Notes: a model not told the origin generated them from the sequence alone. DNA of 64,000 nucleotides from Mesorhizobium sp. J428 (GCF_024699925.1 NZ_JAJOMX010000001.1:2580001-2644000); one strand, 5' to 3'; numbered from the stretch's first letter, positions 26,560-37,259 are shown. Program-made: numbers and translations.

Positions 26560-27261
26560 CGAGCGCAGCGACTGACCACCACGTATTCGTTCGGGGGGAA
26601 GGGTGTCCGCCGCCCTGTCAGACGAGTCAGCGGGCGGCCGCGCGGCGATGGGCGGCCGGGACTGCGCTGCCACTGCCGATTGGTAGCCGCCATCTTGGAG
26701 CCGCTGCAACCGAAGGCGCGTGTCCTGCAGGGTAACACCCACCGCGCGGGCGGTCTTATGCAAGCTAATTCGTCATCATCAAAGCCGTGATCGACGAGAA
26801 GCTGTCGCGCCTCGTCGGCGCACATCTTTCGCATCGACCTTCAGAAGATGTTCTCGACCGGTATCGATCCTGGCCTATGCTCGCCCGTGAGTGGATCAAA
26901 TTCACCGGCTTCACTTTCGGGAAGCGAGACTTGTGACCACATTCCGTCGTAGATTTATGGATGCCGCAGCCGCTGCCGGCTGGCGTCATCCTCGAAGGTT
27001 GAAGAGAATCGATCGCCGACCTTCTTGGCCAGCTGATGCGCTTCACGATCCGAGATCGGACGCGGGCCAGACCTCAATCGGTCCCAGTGCGCCTCCAGGT
27101 CAGCCAGCGCTTCAGCGTGTCTGCGTTTCGCTTGCTCTGGATCACGCGGTATCCAAGCTTTTCGTGACGATTGCCCGGCCGACCTGCTAGTGAATGTCGG
27201 CCGTAACCCGCTTTCGCAGCCAGTAGATTCCGGTCTGCGGATGTTTGGTCGGACGGCTCAC
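26560..27261 (-). pseudogene. Decayed site-specific tyrosine integrase (DUF6538-type N-terminus)
   Basis: Fragments in shifting frames still spell the N-terminal half of an integrase. From a GTG at 27261: SRPTKHPQTGIYWLRKRVTA, then a stop, then QVGRAIVTKSLDT, then a frame change to AKRRHAEALADLEAHWDRLR and DREAHQLAKKVGDRFSSTFE, a stop, and later CADEARQLLVDHGFDDDEL and ARAVGVTLQDTRLRLQRLQDG. The C-terminal catalytic domain with the RHRY residues is absent. It lies about 88 nt from the 3' end of tRNA-Leu and reads away from it, the classic arrangement of an element integrated at a tRNA. At least two stops and two frame changes make it non-functional. Confidence 0.7.
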
Positions 27262-27348
27262 GCGAAGCACCCTTGTGCATCACTCGGGCGATCGTAAGTG
27301 CCTATTTTTTGCTGAATATTCAGCGCCGTCAACACCTTAAAGGGTTGA

Positions 27349-27433
27349 TGGTGCCCAGAAGAGGACTCGAACCTCCACGCCTTGCGGCACACGGACCTGA
27401 ACCGTGCGCGTCTACCAATTCCGCCATCTGGGC
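27349..27433 (-). tRNA. tRNA-Leu (anticodon CAG)
   Basis: An 85-nt leucine tRNA with encoded CCA. The acceptor stem GCCCAGA pairs with TCTGGGC. The anticodon arm is CACGG-TTCAGGT-CCGTG with anticodon CAG, reading CUG codons. A long variable arm and the T-arm GAGGTTCGAGTCCTC complete the class II fold. The 3' end faces an integrase relic. Confidence 0.96.
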
Positions 27434-27448
27434 AACGGTGCGGCCCGC

Positions 27449-27477
27449 CATGTAGGCGGGCGATCCGCTTGTGTCAA
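27449..27477 (-). promoter_or_regulatory. Sigma-70 promoter of tRNA-Leu
   Basis: On the minus strand, TTGACA (27477-27472), a 17-nt spacer and TACATG (27454-27449) form a good housekeeping promoter about 15 nt ahead of the tRNA 5' end. Confidence 0.75.
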
Positions 27478-27517
27478 CGCGAAAATGCGTCCTACGGCAC
27501 TATCTCGTGCCGCCGTC

Positions 27518-28138
27518 TCACGCTTCGAGCAATTCCTTCGAGGCGACCGTGGAATCGGCGTTCAGGCGATAGAGGACCGGCACGCCCGTCGCGAGTTCCA
27601 TCTTGACGACTTCCTCGCCAGTGAGCCCGTCCAGCGCCATGATTAGCGCCCGCAGTGAGTTGCCGTGCGCGGCCACCAGTACCGTTCCGCCGGACAGCAC
27701 GTGCGGCTGGATGGTGTGGATGTAATAGGGCCAGACGCGCGCGCCCGTATCCTTCAGGCTCTCGCCGCCGGGTGGCGGCACGTCGTAGGAGCGGCGCCAG
27801 ACATGCACCTGCTCCTCGCCCCACTTGGCTCGGGCGTCGTCCTTGTTGAGGCCGGAGAGGTCGCCGTAGTCGCGCTCGTTGAGCGCCTGGTCGCGCACCG
27901 TCTTCAGGCCGGTCTGGCCGAGTTCGGCGAGGATGTGGGCGCAGGTCTTCTCGGCCCGCATCAGCACCGAGGTGAAGGCGATGTCGAACTTCAGCCCCTT
28001 GGCCTTCAGCCGCTGGCCGGCCGCCTTGGCTTCCGCCGTGCCCTGTTCGGTGAGATCGACGTCGCGCCAGCCCGTGAACAGGTTCTTCAGGTTCCATTCG
28101 CTCTGTCCGTGGCGGACGAGCACCAGCGTGCGCGACAT
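27518..28138 (-). CDS. gpmA: 2,3-bisphosphoglycerate-dependent phosphoglycerate mutase
   Basis: This 206-residue glycolytic enzyme interconverts 3- and 2-phosphoglycerate. The phospho-histidine is H10 in [25 protein letters not shown] near 88 and [11 protein letters not shown] near 155 complete the active site. The length is that of the short alphaproteobacterial form. It is the last gene of a leftward series (dapB, EVE gene, gpmA) and starts 3 nt after the EVE-domain gene's stop. Confidence 0.95.
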   Translation of the reverse strand: MSRTLVLVRHGQSEWNLKNLFTGWRDVDLTEQGTAEAKAAGQRLKAKGLKFDIAFTSVLMRAEKTCAHILAELGQTGLKTVRDQALNERDYGDLSGLNKDDARAKWGEEQVHVWRRSYDVPPPGGESLKDTGARVWPYYIHTIQPHVLSGGTVLVAAHGNSLRALIMALDGLTGEEVVKMELATGVPVLYRLNADSTVASKELLEA

Positions 28139-28141
28139 CGT

Positions 28142-28597
28142 CTAGTCCTCTTGCGTTCCTGCTCTTCCGAAGGCGTCGGCGACGCCCATCGCGTCAGCGA
28201 TCAGGGCGAAGTCGCCGGGTTCGACCGGGAAGAGCGATTTCCTGAAATACATGCCCCAATGGCCTCTGTCCCGTACGAAGGAGAAGCGGTCAAGCAGGGG
28301 ATAGATGTCAGCATTGCGCGCCGGCAGCCATTCGGCATTTCGCTGCCAGCCCATGTCGCCGGCGGCGGTCATCAGCTGTTCGTGCGGCTCGCCGGGAAGG
28401 ATGCGGCCGATCGCGGTGAAGGCGCGCACCTCCGCGCCCTCGTTCATGCCCTCCCGCGGGCTGTAATAGGCGACCCAGTCACCCGGCCTGGTGCGTAGCG
28501 CGGCGGAGTGCCTGCCATGGGCGAACATGGCGAAGCCGTTCTCGACGGCGATCCGGACGTGGCGTGCGGCCGCGACCCCGATCCAGTATCGGGTCAT
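28142..28597 (-). CDS. EVE-domain protein
   Basis: This 151-residue protein is an EVE (PUA-like) domain throughout: [19 protein letters not shown] at the start, the [17 protein letters not shown] strand pair near 36-52, [11 protein letters not shown] and a C-terminal [21 protein letters not shown] domains read modified bases in DNA or RNA; the target is unknown here. ATG 28597 overlaps the dapB stop (ATGA), so it is coupled to dapB and lies ahead of gpmA. Confidence 0.82.
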   Translation of the reverse strand: MTRYWIGVAAARHVRIAVENGFAMFAHGRHSAALRTRPGDWVAYYSPREGMNEGAEVRAFTAIGRILPGEPHEQLMTAAGDMGWQRNAEWLPARNADIYPLLDRFSFVRDRGHWGMYFRKSLFPVEPGDFALIADAMGVADAFGRAGTQED

Positions 28598-29409
28598 TCC
28601 GACAGGCCGAGCACGTCGAGCATGGAGTAGAAGCCGGACTTGCGGCCATGCGCCCACAGGGCCGCCTTGACGGCGCCGCGGGCGAAGATGGCGCGGTCCT
28701 CGGCGTGGTGCGAGAGCACGATACGTTCACCCGCGCCGGCGAGGATGACGGAATGGTCGCCGACGACCGAGCCGCCGCGCAGCGTCGCGAAGCCGATCGC
28801 GCCTTCGGGGCGCGGACCGGTGTGGCCGTCGCGCACGCGCACGCTGTTCTGCGCCAGGTCGACGCCGCGGCCCTGTGCGGCCGCCTCGCCCAGCAGCAGC
28901 GCCGTGCCAGACGGCGCATCGACCTTGTGCTTGTGGTGCATCTCCAGGATCTCGATGTCGAAATCCGCTGCGTCGAGCGCCTTGGCGGCCTGGCGGACCA
29001 GCACGCCGAGCAGGTTGACCCCGAGGCTCATATTGCCGGACTTGACGATCGGCGTGTGGCGCGCGGCTGCCTTGATCCTGGCCTCGTCTTCAGCCGAGCA
29101 GCCGGTGGTGCCGATCACATGCACGACATGCGCCTGCGCCGCATAGGCGGCGAAGCCGACGGTCGCGGCCGGCGAGGTGAAGTCCAGCACGCCGTCCGCC
29201 TTGGCGAAGACCGGCAGCGTGTCGGACGATATGGCGATGCCGTTGGGCCCCGTTCCCGCCAGCTCTCCGGCGTCCCTGCCGAGATGCGGCGAATCCTCGC
29301 GTTCAATCGCGCCGGCGAGGACCGCGCCTTGCGTCTCGGCGATGATGCGGATCAGCGTGCGGCCCATGCGTCCGGCAGCGCCCACCACCACGAGCTTCAT
29401 GTCGCTCAT
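28594..29409 (-). CDS. dapB: 4-hydroxy-tetrahydrodipicolinate reductase
   Basis: This 271-residue enzyme reduces the dihydrodipicolinate precursor in lysine and diaminopimelate synthesis. It shows the NAD(P)-binding [14 protein letters not shown], the central [18 protein letters not shown] and the proton-donor region [13 protein letters not shown] near 153-165. The length is standard. Its start overlaps the ABC exporter stop by 4 nt (ATGA). Confidence 0.96.
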   Translation of the reverse strand: MSDMKLVVVGAAGRMGRTLIRIIAETQGAVLAGAIEREDSPHLGRDAGELAGTGPNGIAISSDTLPVFAKADGVLDFTSPAATVGFAAYAAQAHVVHVIGTTGCSAEDEARIKAAARHTPIVKSGNMSLGVNLLGVLVRQAAKALDAADFDIEILEMHHKHKVDAPSGTALLLGEAAAQGRGVDLAQNSVRVRDGHTGPRPEGAIGFATLRGGSVVGDHSVILAGAGERIVLSHHAEDRAIFARGAVKAALWAHGRKSGFYSMLDVLGLSE

Positions 29410-31298
29410 CGCGTTCCTCCCGTCTTGCGCCGCGAGGACTTGGGCGCGGCGGCTTCGACCACCTCTCCCGTGCGGTCCTGCATGAAGTGGAAGCGCGCAT
29501 ATGCACCGCCCGGCTTCGCCAGCAGGCTGCGATGCGTGCCTTCCTCGATCAGCCGTCCCTTCTCCAGCACCACGATATGGTCGGCATTGACCACGGTCGA
29601 CAGGCGGTGTGCGATGACGAGCGTGGTGCGCCCCTTCATCACGGTGTCGAGCGCCTGCTGGACCTTGGCTTCCGATTCGTTGTCGAGCGCGGACGTCGCC
29701 TCGTCCAGGAGCAGGATCGGCGCGTCGCGCAGGATCGCGCGCGCGATCGACAGGCGCTGGCGCTGGCCGCCGGACAGCGTCACTCCGTTCTCGCCGACCA
29801 GCGTGTCCCAGCCTTGTGGCTGCAGCGCGATGAATTCGGTCGCCTGCGCGAGCCGCGCGGCCTTCTCCACCTCCGCATCCATCGCATCGGGCCGGCCGTA
29901 GCGGATGTTGTCGCGGATCGAGCCCTCGAACAGGTAAGGCTGCTGCGAGACATAGGCGATGGCACCGCGGAGCGATCGCTTGGTCACGGTGCCGATGTTC
30001 TGGCCGTCGATCTCGATCGCGCCGCCGGTCGGGTCGTAGAAGCGCTGCAGCAGGGCGATCAGCGTCGACTTGCCCGCTCCGGATGAGCCGACGATCGCCG
30101 TCGTCTTGCCGGCTTCTGCCCGGAAGCTCACGCCGCGCAGCACCGGCGGGCCTTCGGCATAAGCGAATTCGACGTCGCGGAAGACGACGTCTCCCTTGCC
30201 GACGCGGATCTCGCCGGCGCCGGGACGGTCGCCTTGCTGCGGCTCGATGTCGAGGATCTCGTAGATCATCCGCGCATTGACCAGCGCGCGCTCGAGATTG
30301 GCCTGGACGCGGGCAAGCCGCTTGGCCGGCTCGTAGGCGAGAAGCAATGCCGTGATGAAGGAGATGACGGCGCCCGGCGGCACCTGGGCGACCGCGGCCC
30401 GGTAGCCGGCATAGCCGATGACGCCTGCGACCGCGAGGCCGGCGAGGAATTCCGTGATCGGCGTCATCCGCTCGGAGATGCGGGCGATGCGGTTCGCGCG
30501 CGCCTCGGCGCTGTCGATCAGCGTGGAAATCTTGTCCGACAGCAACTGCTCCATCGTGAAGGCCTTGACGATGGTGATGCCCTGCGTCGCCTCCTGCATC
30601 GCGCCGATGAGGCGCGAATTCACCTCCACCGCCTCGCGCGTCGCACGCCTCAGCCGCCGCATCAGGTAGTTGACCGAGACGAGGATCGGCGGGCCGATGA
30701 CGAGCGCTATGACCGACAGCACCGGGTCCTGGTAGACCATGACGCCCACCAGCGCGATCAACGACACCGCGTCGCGCGCGATCGCCGTCAGCGTCATCGA
30801 CAGGATGTCGCGGATGCCGGTGACGTTCTCGTTGATCCGCGCGGCGAGCTGGCCCGAGCGGGTCGACGTGTAGAAGCCGACGCCGAGGCGCATCAACTGG
30901 TCGAAGATGCGCCGCTGGTAGCGCGCGACCAGGTTGTTGCCGATCTTGGCCAGCAGCACCGCCTGGCCGTAGCTCGCCAGACCGCGCACTCCGAAGGCCA
31001 CCACAACCGCGCTGCAGATCAGCAGGATCAGATCCTGGCGCCGTTCGGCGAACAATTGGTCGACGATGTCGCGCATGATGTAGGCCGTGAAGGCGGTCGT
31101 CACCGCGAAGGCGACGAGGCAGAGCACGGCGAGCGCATAGTAGCCGAGATAGTCGCGGCCGTTTTCGGCAAGCATGCGCCGCAGCACGGAGACGACTTCG
31201 CCCGTGTCAACCCGTCTGCTGCTGCCGTCTGCCGCCAAGTCGATCCTGTCCCGCTGCCCTGAGCCTGCACCCACGGCATCGCGCCGTGGCACGCTCAT
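29406..31298 (-). CDS. ABC exporter, MsbA-type (membrane and ATPase domains fused)
   Basis: This 630-residue half-transporter has six membrane helices (about 55-340) and a C-terminal ATPase with Walker [12 protein letters not shown] near 410, signature [14 protein letters not shown] near 515, Walker [13 protein letters not shown] and the His switch IAHRL. It resembles MsbA-like exporters that act as homodimers on lipids or hydrophobic compounds. The C-terminal tail is basic (KSSRRKTGG). The first 30 residues are poorly conserved, so a later start is possible. It is coupled to dapB downstream. Confidence 0.9.
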   Translation of the reverse strand: MSVPRRDAVGAGSGQRDRIDLAADGSSRRVDTGEVVSVLRRMLAENGRDYLGYYALAVLCLVAFAVTTAFTAYIMRDIVDQLFAERRQDLILLICSAVVVAFGVRGLASYGQAVLLAKIGNNLVARYQRRIFDQLMRLGVGFYTSTRSGQLAARINENVTGIRDILSMTLTAIARDAVSLIALVGVMVYQDPVLSVIALVIGPPILVSVNYLMRRLRRATREAVEVNSRLIGAMQEATQGITIVKAFTMEQLLSDKISTLIDSAEARANRIARISERMTPITEFLAGLAVAGVIGYAGYRAAVAQVPPGAVISFITALLLAYEPAKRLARVQANLERALVNARMIYEILDIEPQQGDRPGAGEIRVGKGDVVFRDVEFAYAEGPPVLRGVSFRAEAGKTTAIVGSSGAGKSTLIALLQRFYDPTGGAIEIDGQNIGTVTKRSLRGAIAYVSQQPYLFEGSIRDNIRYGRPDAMDAEVEKAARLAQATEFIALQPQGWDTLVGENGVTLSGGQRQRLSIARAILRDAPILLLDEATSALDNESEAKVQQALDTVMKGRTTLVIAHRLSTVVNADHIVVLEKGRLIEEGTHRSLLAKPGGAYARFHFMQDRTGEVVEAAAPKSSRRKTGGTR

Positions 31299-31347
31299 AG
31301 CGGCATGTGCCGCCCTTGCCTATGGCAGCGATGCCACAAAGTTCCCG

Positions 31348-32373
31348 CTACAGCCGCCAGCGGCGGCCGGAGGTCTCGACGCCAAAGCGTCCCGGCGTGC
31401 GCGAATAGGCGGCCAGGCCGAGAAGGGCCGCCATCGGATGAGTGATGACGTAGACCGGCATGTCGCGCATCAGTGCCGAATGCGGCGCCTTGTCCTCGAA
31501 GGCAGCCCGGAAGTCGCTCTTCACCAGGAGCGACACGATCTTCTGCGCGATTCCGCCGGTGAGATAGACGCCGCCCTTGCTCATGAAGACGAGGGCCAGA
31601 TCGCCGGCGATCCGCCCGAGGCAGGTGCAGAACATCGACACGGCCTCGACCGCGGTCCTGTCCGACCTGTCGAGCGCGGCGCTGGTGATCTCCGCCGGCG
31701 TGGTGAACGGCGTGGGCGTTCCGTCAGCCTTGCCGATCGCGTGGTAGATGTTTACCAGCCCGCGCCCGCACAAGAGCTGCTCGCCCGAGATGCGGCCTTC
31801 GATCCGTTCGATATGCGGAAAGACCTCAAAATCGCGAGGGCTGCGCGGGCCCATGTCCATGTGCCCGCCTTCGCCGGGCACGGGAATCCAGGTGCGGCGT
31901 GCGTAGACGAGTCCCGCCACGCCGAGTCCGGTGCCGGGACCGAGCACGACGCGGCTGGCGGCCGGCTCCGGCGTGCCGGCGCCGATGCGGATCATGTGCT
32001 CGTCGCCCAGCGCCACGACCGCCAGTGCCTGCGCCTCGAAATCGTTCAGCACGACGATGTCCTGCAGGCCGAGCTCTGCCTGCATCACCTTGGGGCGCAC
32101 GACCCAGGGACAGTTCGTCAGATGGATCTCGTCACCGTCGACCGGCCCCGCGACGGCGAGTACCGCCGAGCGCGGCTGGATCGAGGTGCGATCGAGGATC
32201 ATCGTCTGGATCGCCTGGTCGATCGTCGCGAAGTCGGCGGTCTGGACGACCGGAAACTCCTTCGGCTCGGCATAGGAATCGATCAGGATCGCGAAGCGCG
32301 CATTGGTGCCGCCGATGTCCCCGATCAGGATGGGAAAGTTGAGCACCATGTCCGTGTCTGTGATTCGGGCCAT
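31348..32373 (-). CDS. glk: Glucokinase
   Basis: This 341-residue ROK-unrelated, bacterial-type glucokinase phosphorylates glucose with ATP. It has the phosphate loop [15 protein letters not shown] near 16, the glucose-binding [12 protein letters not shown] near 107, [13 protein letters not shown] near 143 and [11 protein letters not shown] near 165. A short N-terminal extension precedes the conserved start, so the internal ATG giving [11 protein letters not shown] is an alternative. It lies 23 nt from mgsA in the same direction, and the pair links glucose entry with triose-phosphate overflow. Confidence 0.95.
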   Translation of the reverse strand: MARITDTDMVLNFPILIGDIGGTNARFAILIDSYAEPKEFPVVQTADFATIDQAIQTMILDRTSIQPRSAVLAVAGPVDGDEIHLTNCPWVVRPKVMQAELGLQDIVVLNDFEAQALAVVALGDEHMIRIGAGTPEPAASRVVLGPGTGLGVAGLVYARRTWIPVPGEGGHMDMGPRSPRDFEVFPHIERIEGRISGEQLLCGRGLVNIYHAIGKADGTPTPFTTPAEITSAALDRSDRTAVEAVSMFCTCLGRIAGDLALVFMSKGGVYLTGGIAQKIVSLLVKSDFRAAFEDKAPHSALMRDMPVYVITHPMAALLGLAAYSRTPGRFGVETSGRRWRL

Positions 32374-32396
32374 TCTCTCCCCCGGTTGCGATCGTC

Positions 32397-32777
32397 TCAG
32401 GCCCGCGCCGTTGTCTCGTTGCCGGACAGGATGATCTCGGCGGTGGCGCGATTCAAGGCCATCGGGATGTCGTAGACGATGGCGAGGCGCATCAAGGCCT
32501 TGACGTCGACATCGTGCGGCATCGGCGTGAGCGGGTCGACGAAGAAGATCAGCGCGTCGACCTTTCCCTCGGCGATCAGCGCGCCGATCTGCTGGTCGCC
32601 GCCGAGCGGCCCACTCTTCAGCCGCCTTATCGTCAGTTCCGGCCAGGCCTCCGCGACGCGCCCGCCGGTCGTCCCGGTGGCGACCAGGTCGCAGGCCTTC
32701 AGGAAATCCCGATGGGCGCCGGCGAAAGCGACGAGGTCGTCCTTCTTTTCGTCATGCGCGATGAGGGCGATACGCAC
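32397..32777 (-). CDS. mgsA: Methylglyoxal synthase
   Basis: This 126-residue enzyme converts dihydroxyacetone phosphate to methylglyoxal plus phosphate. Motifs are [23 protein letters not shown] with the phosphate-binding residues, [12 protein letters not shown] and [18 protein letters not shown] with the catalytic Asp. It is shorter than the E. coli enzyme but typical for rhizobial relatives. It is followed by glk. Confidence 0.94.
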   Translation of the reverse strand: MRIALIAHDEKKDDLVAFAGAHRDFLKACDLVATGTTGGRVAEAWPELTIRRLKSGPLGGDQQIGALIAEGKVDALIFFVDPLTPMPHDVDVKALMRLAIVYDIPMALNRATAEIILSGNETTARA

Positions 32778-32862
32778 GCGCCAGCCATCCGGTTAAATCG
32801 GTTGAAGTGTCCGGGAAGGCTTAGCCCAATCGCCCGCTGGAGTGAAGCGGCAAGTTGCCGCC

Positions 32863-33915
32863 TCACTGCGCCGGATCGGGCCGGAACATCGGAATGGGGA
32901 TCCGGTCGAGCGGAATCTCCGAGAAAGCGTTCGCCGTCACGGGCGTCGAACTGCTCGACGTCGCCGCGATTGTCGGCTGCGGGCTGCCGAGGCCTCGCAC
33001 CGTCACCGCCACTTCCGAAACCGGGGAAGGCGCGTTCAGCACCGCGACGCAGGCTGCCGGCAGGCTCTTCATCGTCATGATGTCGCGGGCCTTGGGCGCG
33101 TCCGGGTTCTTGTTGGGCCGCCAGGGCTCCTCAGTGAACCACCAGGCGAGCGACTTGTCGCAGCCGTCGCCGGCGGCGACCTTTTCCTGTCCGCGGCATT
33201 CGGTCGAGCCAGGCTGACAGCCGATGCGGATGTGGAAATGGTAGTCGTGACCCCAGAAGGGGCGCACCTTGCCCAGCCACGAGCGGTCGCCGCTCACCGT
33301 GTCGCATAGCTTCTTCTTGATTCCCGGATTGACCAGGATGCGTTCGACCTCGGGATAGCTCGCGGCGCGCTTCAACAGATTAGTATGCGCCTTGGTCCAG
33401 AGCTTGTCCTTCACGAGGTGGGTCTTCTCGTCCACCATCAGCGTCGCGCTCATGTTTTCGCGCTCGCTCGCGCTCAGCCGCTTGTCGGGCATCGGCGTCA
33501 GCCAGATGTCGGCGTCGAGGCCGATCTGGTGCGAGGCATGGCCAGTCAGCATCGGTCCGCCGCGCGGCTGCGAGATGTCGCCGAGCAGCAGTCCCGGCCA
33601 GCCGTCCTGCGCCGAATCGCGCGCCAGCTTCTCGATCAGGTTGATCATCGCCGGGTGGCCCCAGCGCCGGTTGCGCGACAGCCGCATCGCCTGCCAGTTG
33701 GGCCCATCGGTGGCGATCGCCACGCCGCCCGAGAAGCAGCCCTTGGAATAGAAGCCGTAGGATTTGGGCGCCGTCGCGGCCGGCAGGGTCTTGGCGCCGA
33801 ACAGGTTCTTGGCCAGCTGCTCCGCCTGCGCGTCCATCGCGACCCCGGTCAGGGCCAGCCCAGCGATAACGCCCGCGATCAGGCCCCTGCGGGCGCTTCG
33901 CACAGTCTTGCTCAT
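32863..33915 (-). CDS. mepA: Penicillin-insensitive murein endopeptidase
   Basis: This 350-residue periplasmic protein has a signal peptide (residues 1-32, ending AQA) and the LAS metallopeptidase motifs: GHASHQIGLDADIWL near 124 (zinc His and Asp) and WGHDYHFHIRIGC near 222. It cleaves D-alanyl-meso-diaminopimelyl cross-links in peptidoglycan. The last 80 residues (about 270-350) are a low-complexity Ser/Thr/Pro tail not needed for catalysis. It stands alone, 86 nt upstream of mgsA. Confidence 0.94.
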   Translation of the reverse strand: MSKTVRSARRGLIAGVIAGLALTGVAMDAQAEQLAKNLFGAKTLPAATAPKSYGFYSKGCFSGGVAIATDGPNWQAMRLSRNRRWGHPAMINLIEKLARDSAQDGWPGLLLGDISQPRGGPMLTGHASHQIGLDADIWLTPMPDKRLSASERENMSATLMVDEKTHLVKDKLWTKAHTNLLKRAASYPEVERILVNPGIKKKLCDTVSGDRSWLGKVRPFWGHDYHFHIRIGCQPGSTECRGQEKVAAGDGCDKSLAWWFTEEPWRPNKNPDAPKARDIMTMKSLPAACVAVLNAPSPVSEVAVTVRGLGSPQPTIAATSSSSTPVTANAFSEIPLDRIPIPMFRPDPAQ

Positions 33916-34094
33916 AGTCCAGTCCCCGAATGTCCGAGGCCTCGATGCCCGACAACTTTGGCGAAGCGTGGGCGGCGAACGGTTAACGGATGGTGAATGT
34001 CCGGAAAACAGTATCTCTTCGCGATCTCCACTTCAGTTCGGACAAAGAATAGACAAAATGTCTGTTTTGTCTCATATTCCGAGTGGAGGCTCCG

Positions 34095-34343
34095 ATGCGC
34101 GAATATCCGTCGACCGATTTGAAGCAGCGGCTGGGCGACGTCCTGGACGCGGCAAGTCGCGAGCCTGTCTCGATCACCCGGCACGGCAAGGCCCGCTTCG
34201 TTCTTATGAATGTCGAAGCCTATGAAGCGAGATTCCCTGAGGACTCCCGCAAATCCTATGCGACGGAAGAAATGCCGGCGGAACACCTGGTAAGGCTTGA
34301 AGAAGCGCTGAAGAAGACGACCTTTGGCAAGCGCGGTGACTGA
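34095..34343 (+). CDS. Phd/YefM-family antitoxin, no toxin partner visible
   Basis: This 82-residue protein begins MREYPSTDLKQRLGDVLDAA and continues EPVSITRHGKARFVLMNVEAYE, the N-terminal DNA-binding fold of Phd/YefM antitoxins. The C-terminal part (residues 55-82) would normally wrap a toxin. GGAGG lies 5 nt upstream of ATG 34095. The next gene starts only 12 nt beyond the stop on the opposite strand, so no RelE/Doc toxin follows, and none is seen upstream. It may be a solitary regulator. Confidence 0.8.
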   Translation: MREYPSTDLKQRLGDVLDAASREPVSITRHGKARFVLMNVEAYEARFPEDSRKSYATEEMPAEHLVRLEEALKKTTFGKRGD

Positions 34344-34355
34344 ATAGTCTCGCGC

Positions 34356-35231
34356 CTATCGCCGCCAGTTGCTCTTCTCCCACATCGCGGTGAGCGCTGC
34401 GCGGTAGTTCGGGTGGACGAAGCAATAGCCGGTGGCTTTCAGTTTCGCGTTCGAGACGCGCTTGTTCTCGCCGTAGAAGGAGCGCGCCATGGGCGTCAGG
34501 TCCGCCGTGTCGAAGTCGATCTCCGGCGGCGGCGCGACGCCCATCAGCCCGGCCGCGAAGGCGACGACGTCCTGCGGCGGCGAGGGCTCGTCGTCGGTGA
34601 CGTTGAAGACGCCGCCGGTCTTGTACCGCGCGAGATGGAGCAGGCTGCCGGCGATGTCGTCGACATGGATGCGATTGAATATCTGGCCCGGCTTGACGAT
34701 GCGGCGCGCGGTCCCGTTCTCGAGGTTGACCAATGCGTTGCGGCCGGGGCCGTAGATGCCCGAGAGCCGCAGCATCGCCAGCGGGACGCCACGCTCGCGG
34801 GCGAGGTCGCTCCACTCCTTCTCCGCTTCCAGCCGGTTGTCGGAGCGGCCGGGGCGGGGGCGGCACTCGGCCGTCTCGTCGATCCATGCGCCGTCATGGT
34901 TGCCGTAGACACCGACTGTGGAGAGATAAGCGATCCAGCGCAGCGCGGGTGTCGCGCCGACCAGCAGGTCGTGCGCGGTCGCGATCACCGGGTCGCCCGT
35001 CTCGGTTGGCGCGGCTGAAATGACCAGATGCGTGGCTTGTGCGAGTTCTGCCGCGATCTGTGGCGACACTGCGCCGTCGAACAGGAAGGGCTGGATGCCA
35101 GCGGCGCGTAGCGCGTCCGCCTTGCTCTCCGTGCGGGTCGTGCCCGCGATCGCGTCCGCTTCCCCTGCCGCAAGCCTCGCAAAGGCGCGGGCGGAATAGC
35201 CGGCGCCGAACAGGAAGATCCGCATGGTCAT
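34356..35231 (-). CDS. NAD(P)-dependent epimerase/dehydratase family protein
   Basis: This 291-residue short-chain-like protein has an N-terminal Rossmann segment [18 protein letters not shown], the Ser/Tyr region [11 protein letters not shown] near 130 and [13 protein letters not shown] near 172. It resembles the YeeZ/SDR family whose substrates are mostly unknown. Its ATG at 35231 overlaps the queG stop by 4 nt, so it is the distal gene of a queG operon. An ATG at 35225 would also fit. Confidence 0.82.
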   Translation of the reverse strand: MTMRIFLFGAGYSARAFARLAAGEADAIAGTTRTESKADALRAAGIQPFLFDGAVSPQIAAELAQATHLVISAAPTETGDPVIATAHDLLVGATPALRWIAYLSTVGVYGNHDGAWIDETAECRPRPGRSDNRLEAEKEWSDLARERGVPLAMLRLSGIYGPGRNALVNLENGTARRIVKPGQIFNRIHVDDIAGSLLHLARYKTGGVFNVTDDEPSPPQDVVAFAAGLMGVAPPPEIDFDTADLTPMARSFYGENKRVSNAKLKATGYCFVHPNYRAALTAMWEKSNWRR

Positions 35232-36394
35232 GCTGTCAGCCTTTCGCGCCGCTCGCTGAGTGCGGCCGTCCATTCGTCGCGAACCGAGGCGTCGCTCTCC
35301 CCGGCCTCCATGTCGCCCGAAAGCGCCTGGAATGCCTGATCCTCCATCAGCCGCGACAACGCCCACACAGCCGCCCCGCGCACCAGGGTCGAGGGATCGC
35401 CGAGCAGGTCCCGGCAGAGCGGGATCAGCGAGGCGTCTCCCGAATTACCGGCTGCGACGAGCACGTTGCGCACGAAGCGGTCGCGGCCGATTCGTTTCAC
35501 CGGCGACCCGGTGAAGAATGTCCGGAACGCGCCGTCGTCCAGCGCCAGCAGGTCCGCGATGCGCGGCGCCTTCAGATCGTCGCGGGCGACCAGCTTCGCC
35601 TCGGATGCCGCCGCGGCGAACTTGTTCCACGGACAGGCTGCCAGGCAGTCGTCGCAGCCATAGATGCGGTTGCCGATCGCGACGCGGAACTCGCGCGGGA
35701 TCGGCCCCTTGTTCTCGATGGTCAGGTAGGAGATGCAGCGCCGCGCGTCGAGCCGGTACGGGGAGGGGAACGCATTGGTCGGGCAGATGTCCAGGCAGGC
35801 GCGGCACGAGCCGCAATGGTCGACCTCCGGCGCATCGGGAGGCAGCTCCGCCGTGGTGAAGATCGAGCCGAGAAAGAGCCAGGAGCCGAATTCGCGGCTG
35901 ACGAGATTGGTGTGTTTGCCCTGCCAGCCGAGCCCTGCGGCCTCGGCCAGCGGCTTCTCCATCACCGGCGCGGTATCGACGAAGACCTTCACGTCACCGC
36001 CGGCGCGTGAGGCGATCTTGCCCGCCAGCTCTTTGAGCCTGCCCTTGATGACGTCGTGATAGTCGCGGTTGCGGGCGTAGACCGAGATCGCGGCGCGGTC
36101 CTTGCGGTCGAGCAGCCCGAGCGGGTTCTCATCGGGACCGTAGTTCATCGCAAGCATGATGACGCTGCGCACTTCCGGCCACAGCACGGCGGGCGCGGCG
36201 CGCCGCTCGAAGGTTTCCGCAAGCCAGTCCATGTCGCCGTGATGGCCGGCCGACAGCGCCGCCGCCAGCCGCTCGCGGGCGAGCGGGATCGAATCGGGCG
36301 TGGTGACGGCGACGGTCGAGAAGCCGAGCCGCCTCGCCTCGCGATCGATGAACGGCCGCAGCGTCTCCGGTCTCGATGCCGGTGCCGCGCGCAT
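35228..36394 (-). CDS. queG: Epoxyqueuosine reductase QueG
   Basis: This 388-residue cobalamin-dependent iron-sulfur enzyme performs the last step of queuosine tRNA modification, reducing epoxyqueuosine. Two ferredoxin-like cluster motifs are present: [15 protein letters not shown] near 189 and [14 protein letters not shown] near 237. The N-terminal cobalamin-binding part includes [12 protein letters not shown], and the C-terminal HEAT-like part ends in [12 protein letters not shown] 36394 is 4 nt after the glutathione-transferase gene, so the genes form an operon with the epimerase-like gene downstream. Confidence 0.94.
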   Translation of the reverse strand: MRAAPASRPETLRPFIDREARRLGFSTVAVTTPDSIPLARERLAAALSAGHHGDMDWLAETFERRAAPAVLWPEVRSVIMLAMNYGPDENPLGLLDRKDRAAISVYARNRDYHDVIKGRLKELAGKIASRAGGDVKVFVDTAPVMEKPLAEAAGLGWQGKHTNLVSREFGSWLFLGSIFTTAELPPDAPEVDHCGSCRACLDICPTNAFPSPYRLDARRCISYLTIENKGPIPREFRVAIGNRIYGCDDCLAACPWNKFAAAASEAKLVARDDLKAPRIADLLALDDGAFRTFFTGSPVKRIGRDRFVRNVLVAAGNSGDASLIPLCRDLLGDPSTLVRGAAVWALSRLMEDQAFQALSGDMEAGESDASVRDEWTAALSERRERLTA

Positions 36395-36398
36395 CGTC

Positions 36399-37092
36399 CT
36401 AGAAGTCGAGATTGGCGTAGTGCGCAGCGGGGGAAAGGCCGCGCACGCGGTCGTTGAGCAGCGGCCGGAAGGCCGGACGGGATTTGATTCGGCTGTGCCC
36501 AGTCGCGCGCCGCGACGTTCTCCGCCCAGTCGATCTCGCCGAGATAGTCGAGGATCGACAGCGTGCCGGCGGCGGCGAGGTCCGCATAGCTCATGCGTGT
36601 TCCGGCCAGCCAGTCGCGCGTTCCTGCCAGCCAGTTGGTGTATTTCAGGTGCTGCTTGATGTTGGCCCGCGCTGCGCGGATCGCGGCCGAATCGGGCGAG
36701 CCGCCGCCCTGCGAGGATGGCATGTGCGGCTTGAATACCCGCTCGCGCACCAGGTGGCGCGTCACTTCGCTCTCGGTCTTCACCAGATACCAGTCGCACA
36801 GCCGGCGGATCTCGGCGCGGCCGATCGAATCCTCGGCGAAGAGGCGCTTGTCGCGCTTGAGGACGCCGCGTGTCTCGTCGACATATTCGGCGATGACGTT
36901 GGCGCCGACGATCGGCACGTCGCCTTCCGCCAGAAGCACGGGCAGGGTGCCGGCCGGGTTGAGCGCTAGGAACTCCTTGCGCCGCGCCCACGGCTTTTCC
37001 TCGATCAGTTCCAGCTCCTCGCCATACTCGCCAAAGGCGAGCCGGACAAAACGGCTGGCGGCGTTCATGGGATGGTGGAAGAGAGTCAGCAT
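36399..37092 (-). pseudogene. Glutathione S-transferase, frameshifted near the C-terminus
   Basis: The thioredoxin-like N-terminus ([20 protein letters not shown], then [20 protein letters not shown]) and most of the helical C-terminal domain are intact, up to NVAARDWAQ at about 36500. There the frame changes by one base (net +1) and the protein ends [20 protein letters not shown] and YANLDF, the normal GST tail, with a stop at 36399. Corrected length is about 230 residues. It would conjugate glutathione to electrophiles. The gene is upstream of queG, with a 4-nt gap, and divergent from uppP. Confidence 0.82.
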
Positions 37093-37259
37093 CGATCCGT
37101 TCTGGACGCACCGGCGAGGTTGCGGAAGGCCCCGTCGCGGTACTGGCGTTTTACCGTCGGGGCGGCTAATCCTGCGCCACCCGTCGAGGTCGGGATTCGT
37201 GCCGACCTATACGGGCTCGACCCGTCGATGACAAGCAAGCCGCCCTCCCGGAGCTCCCC

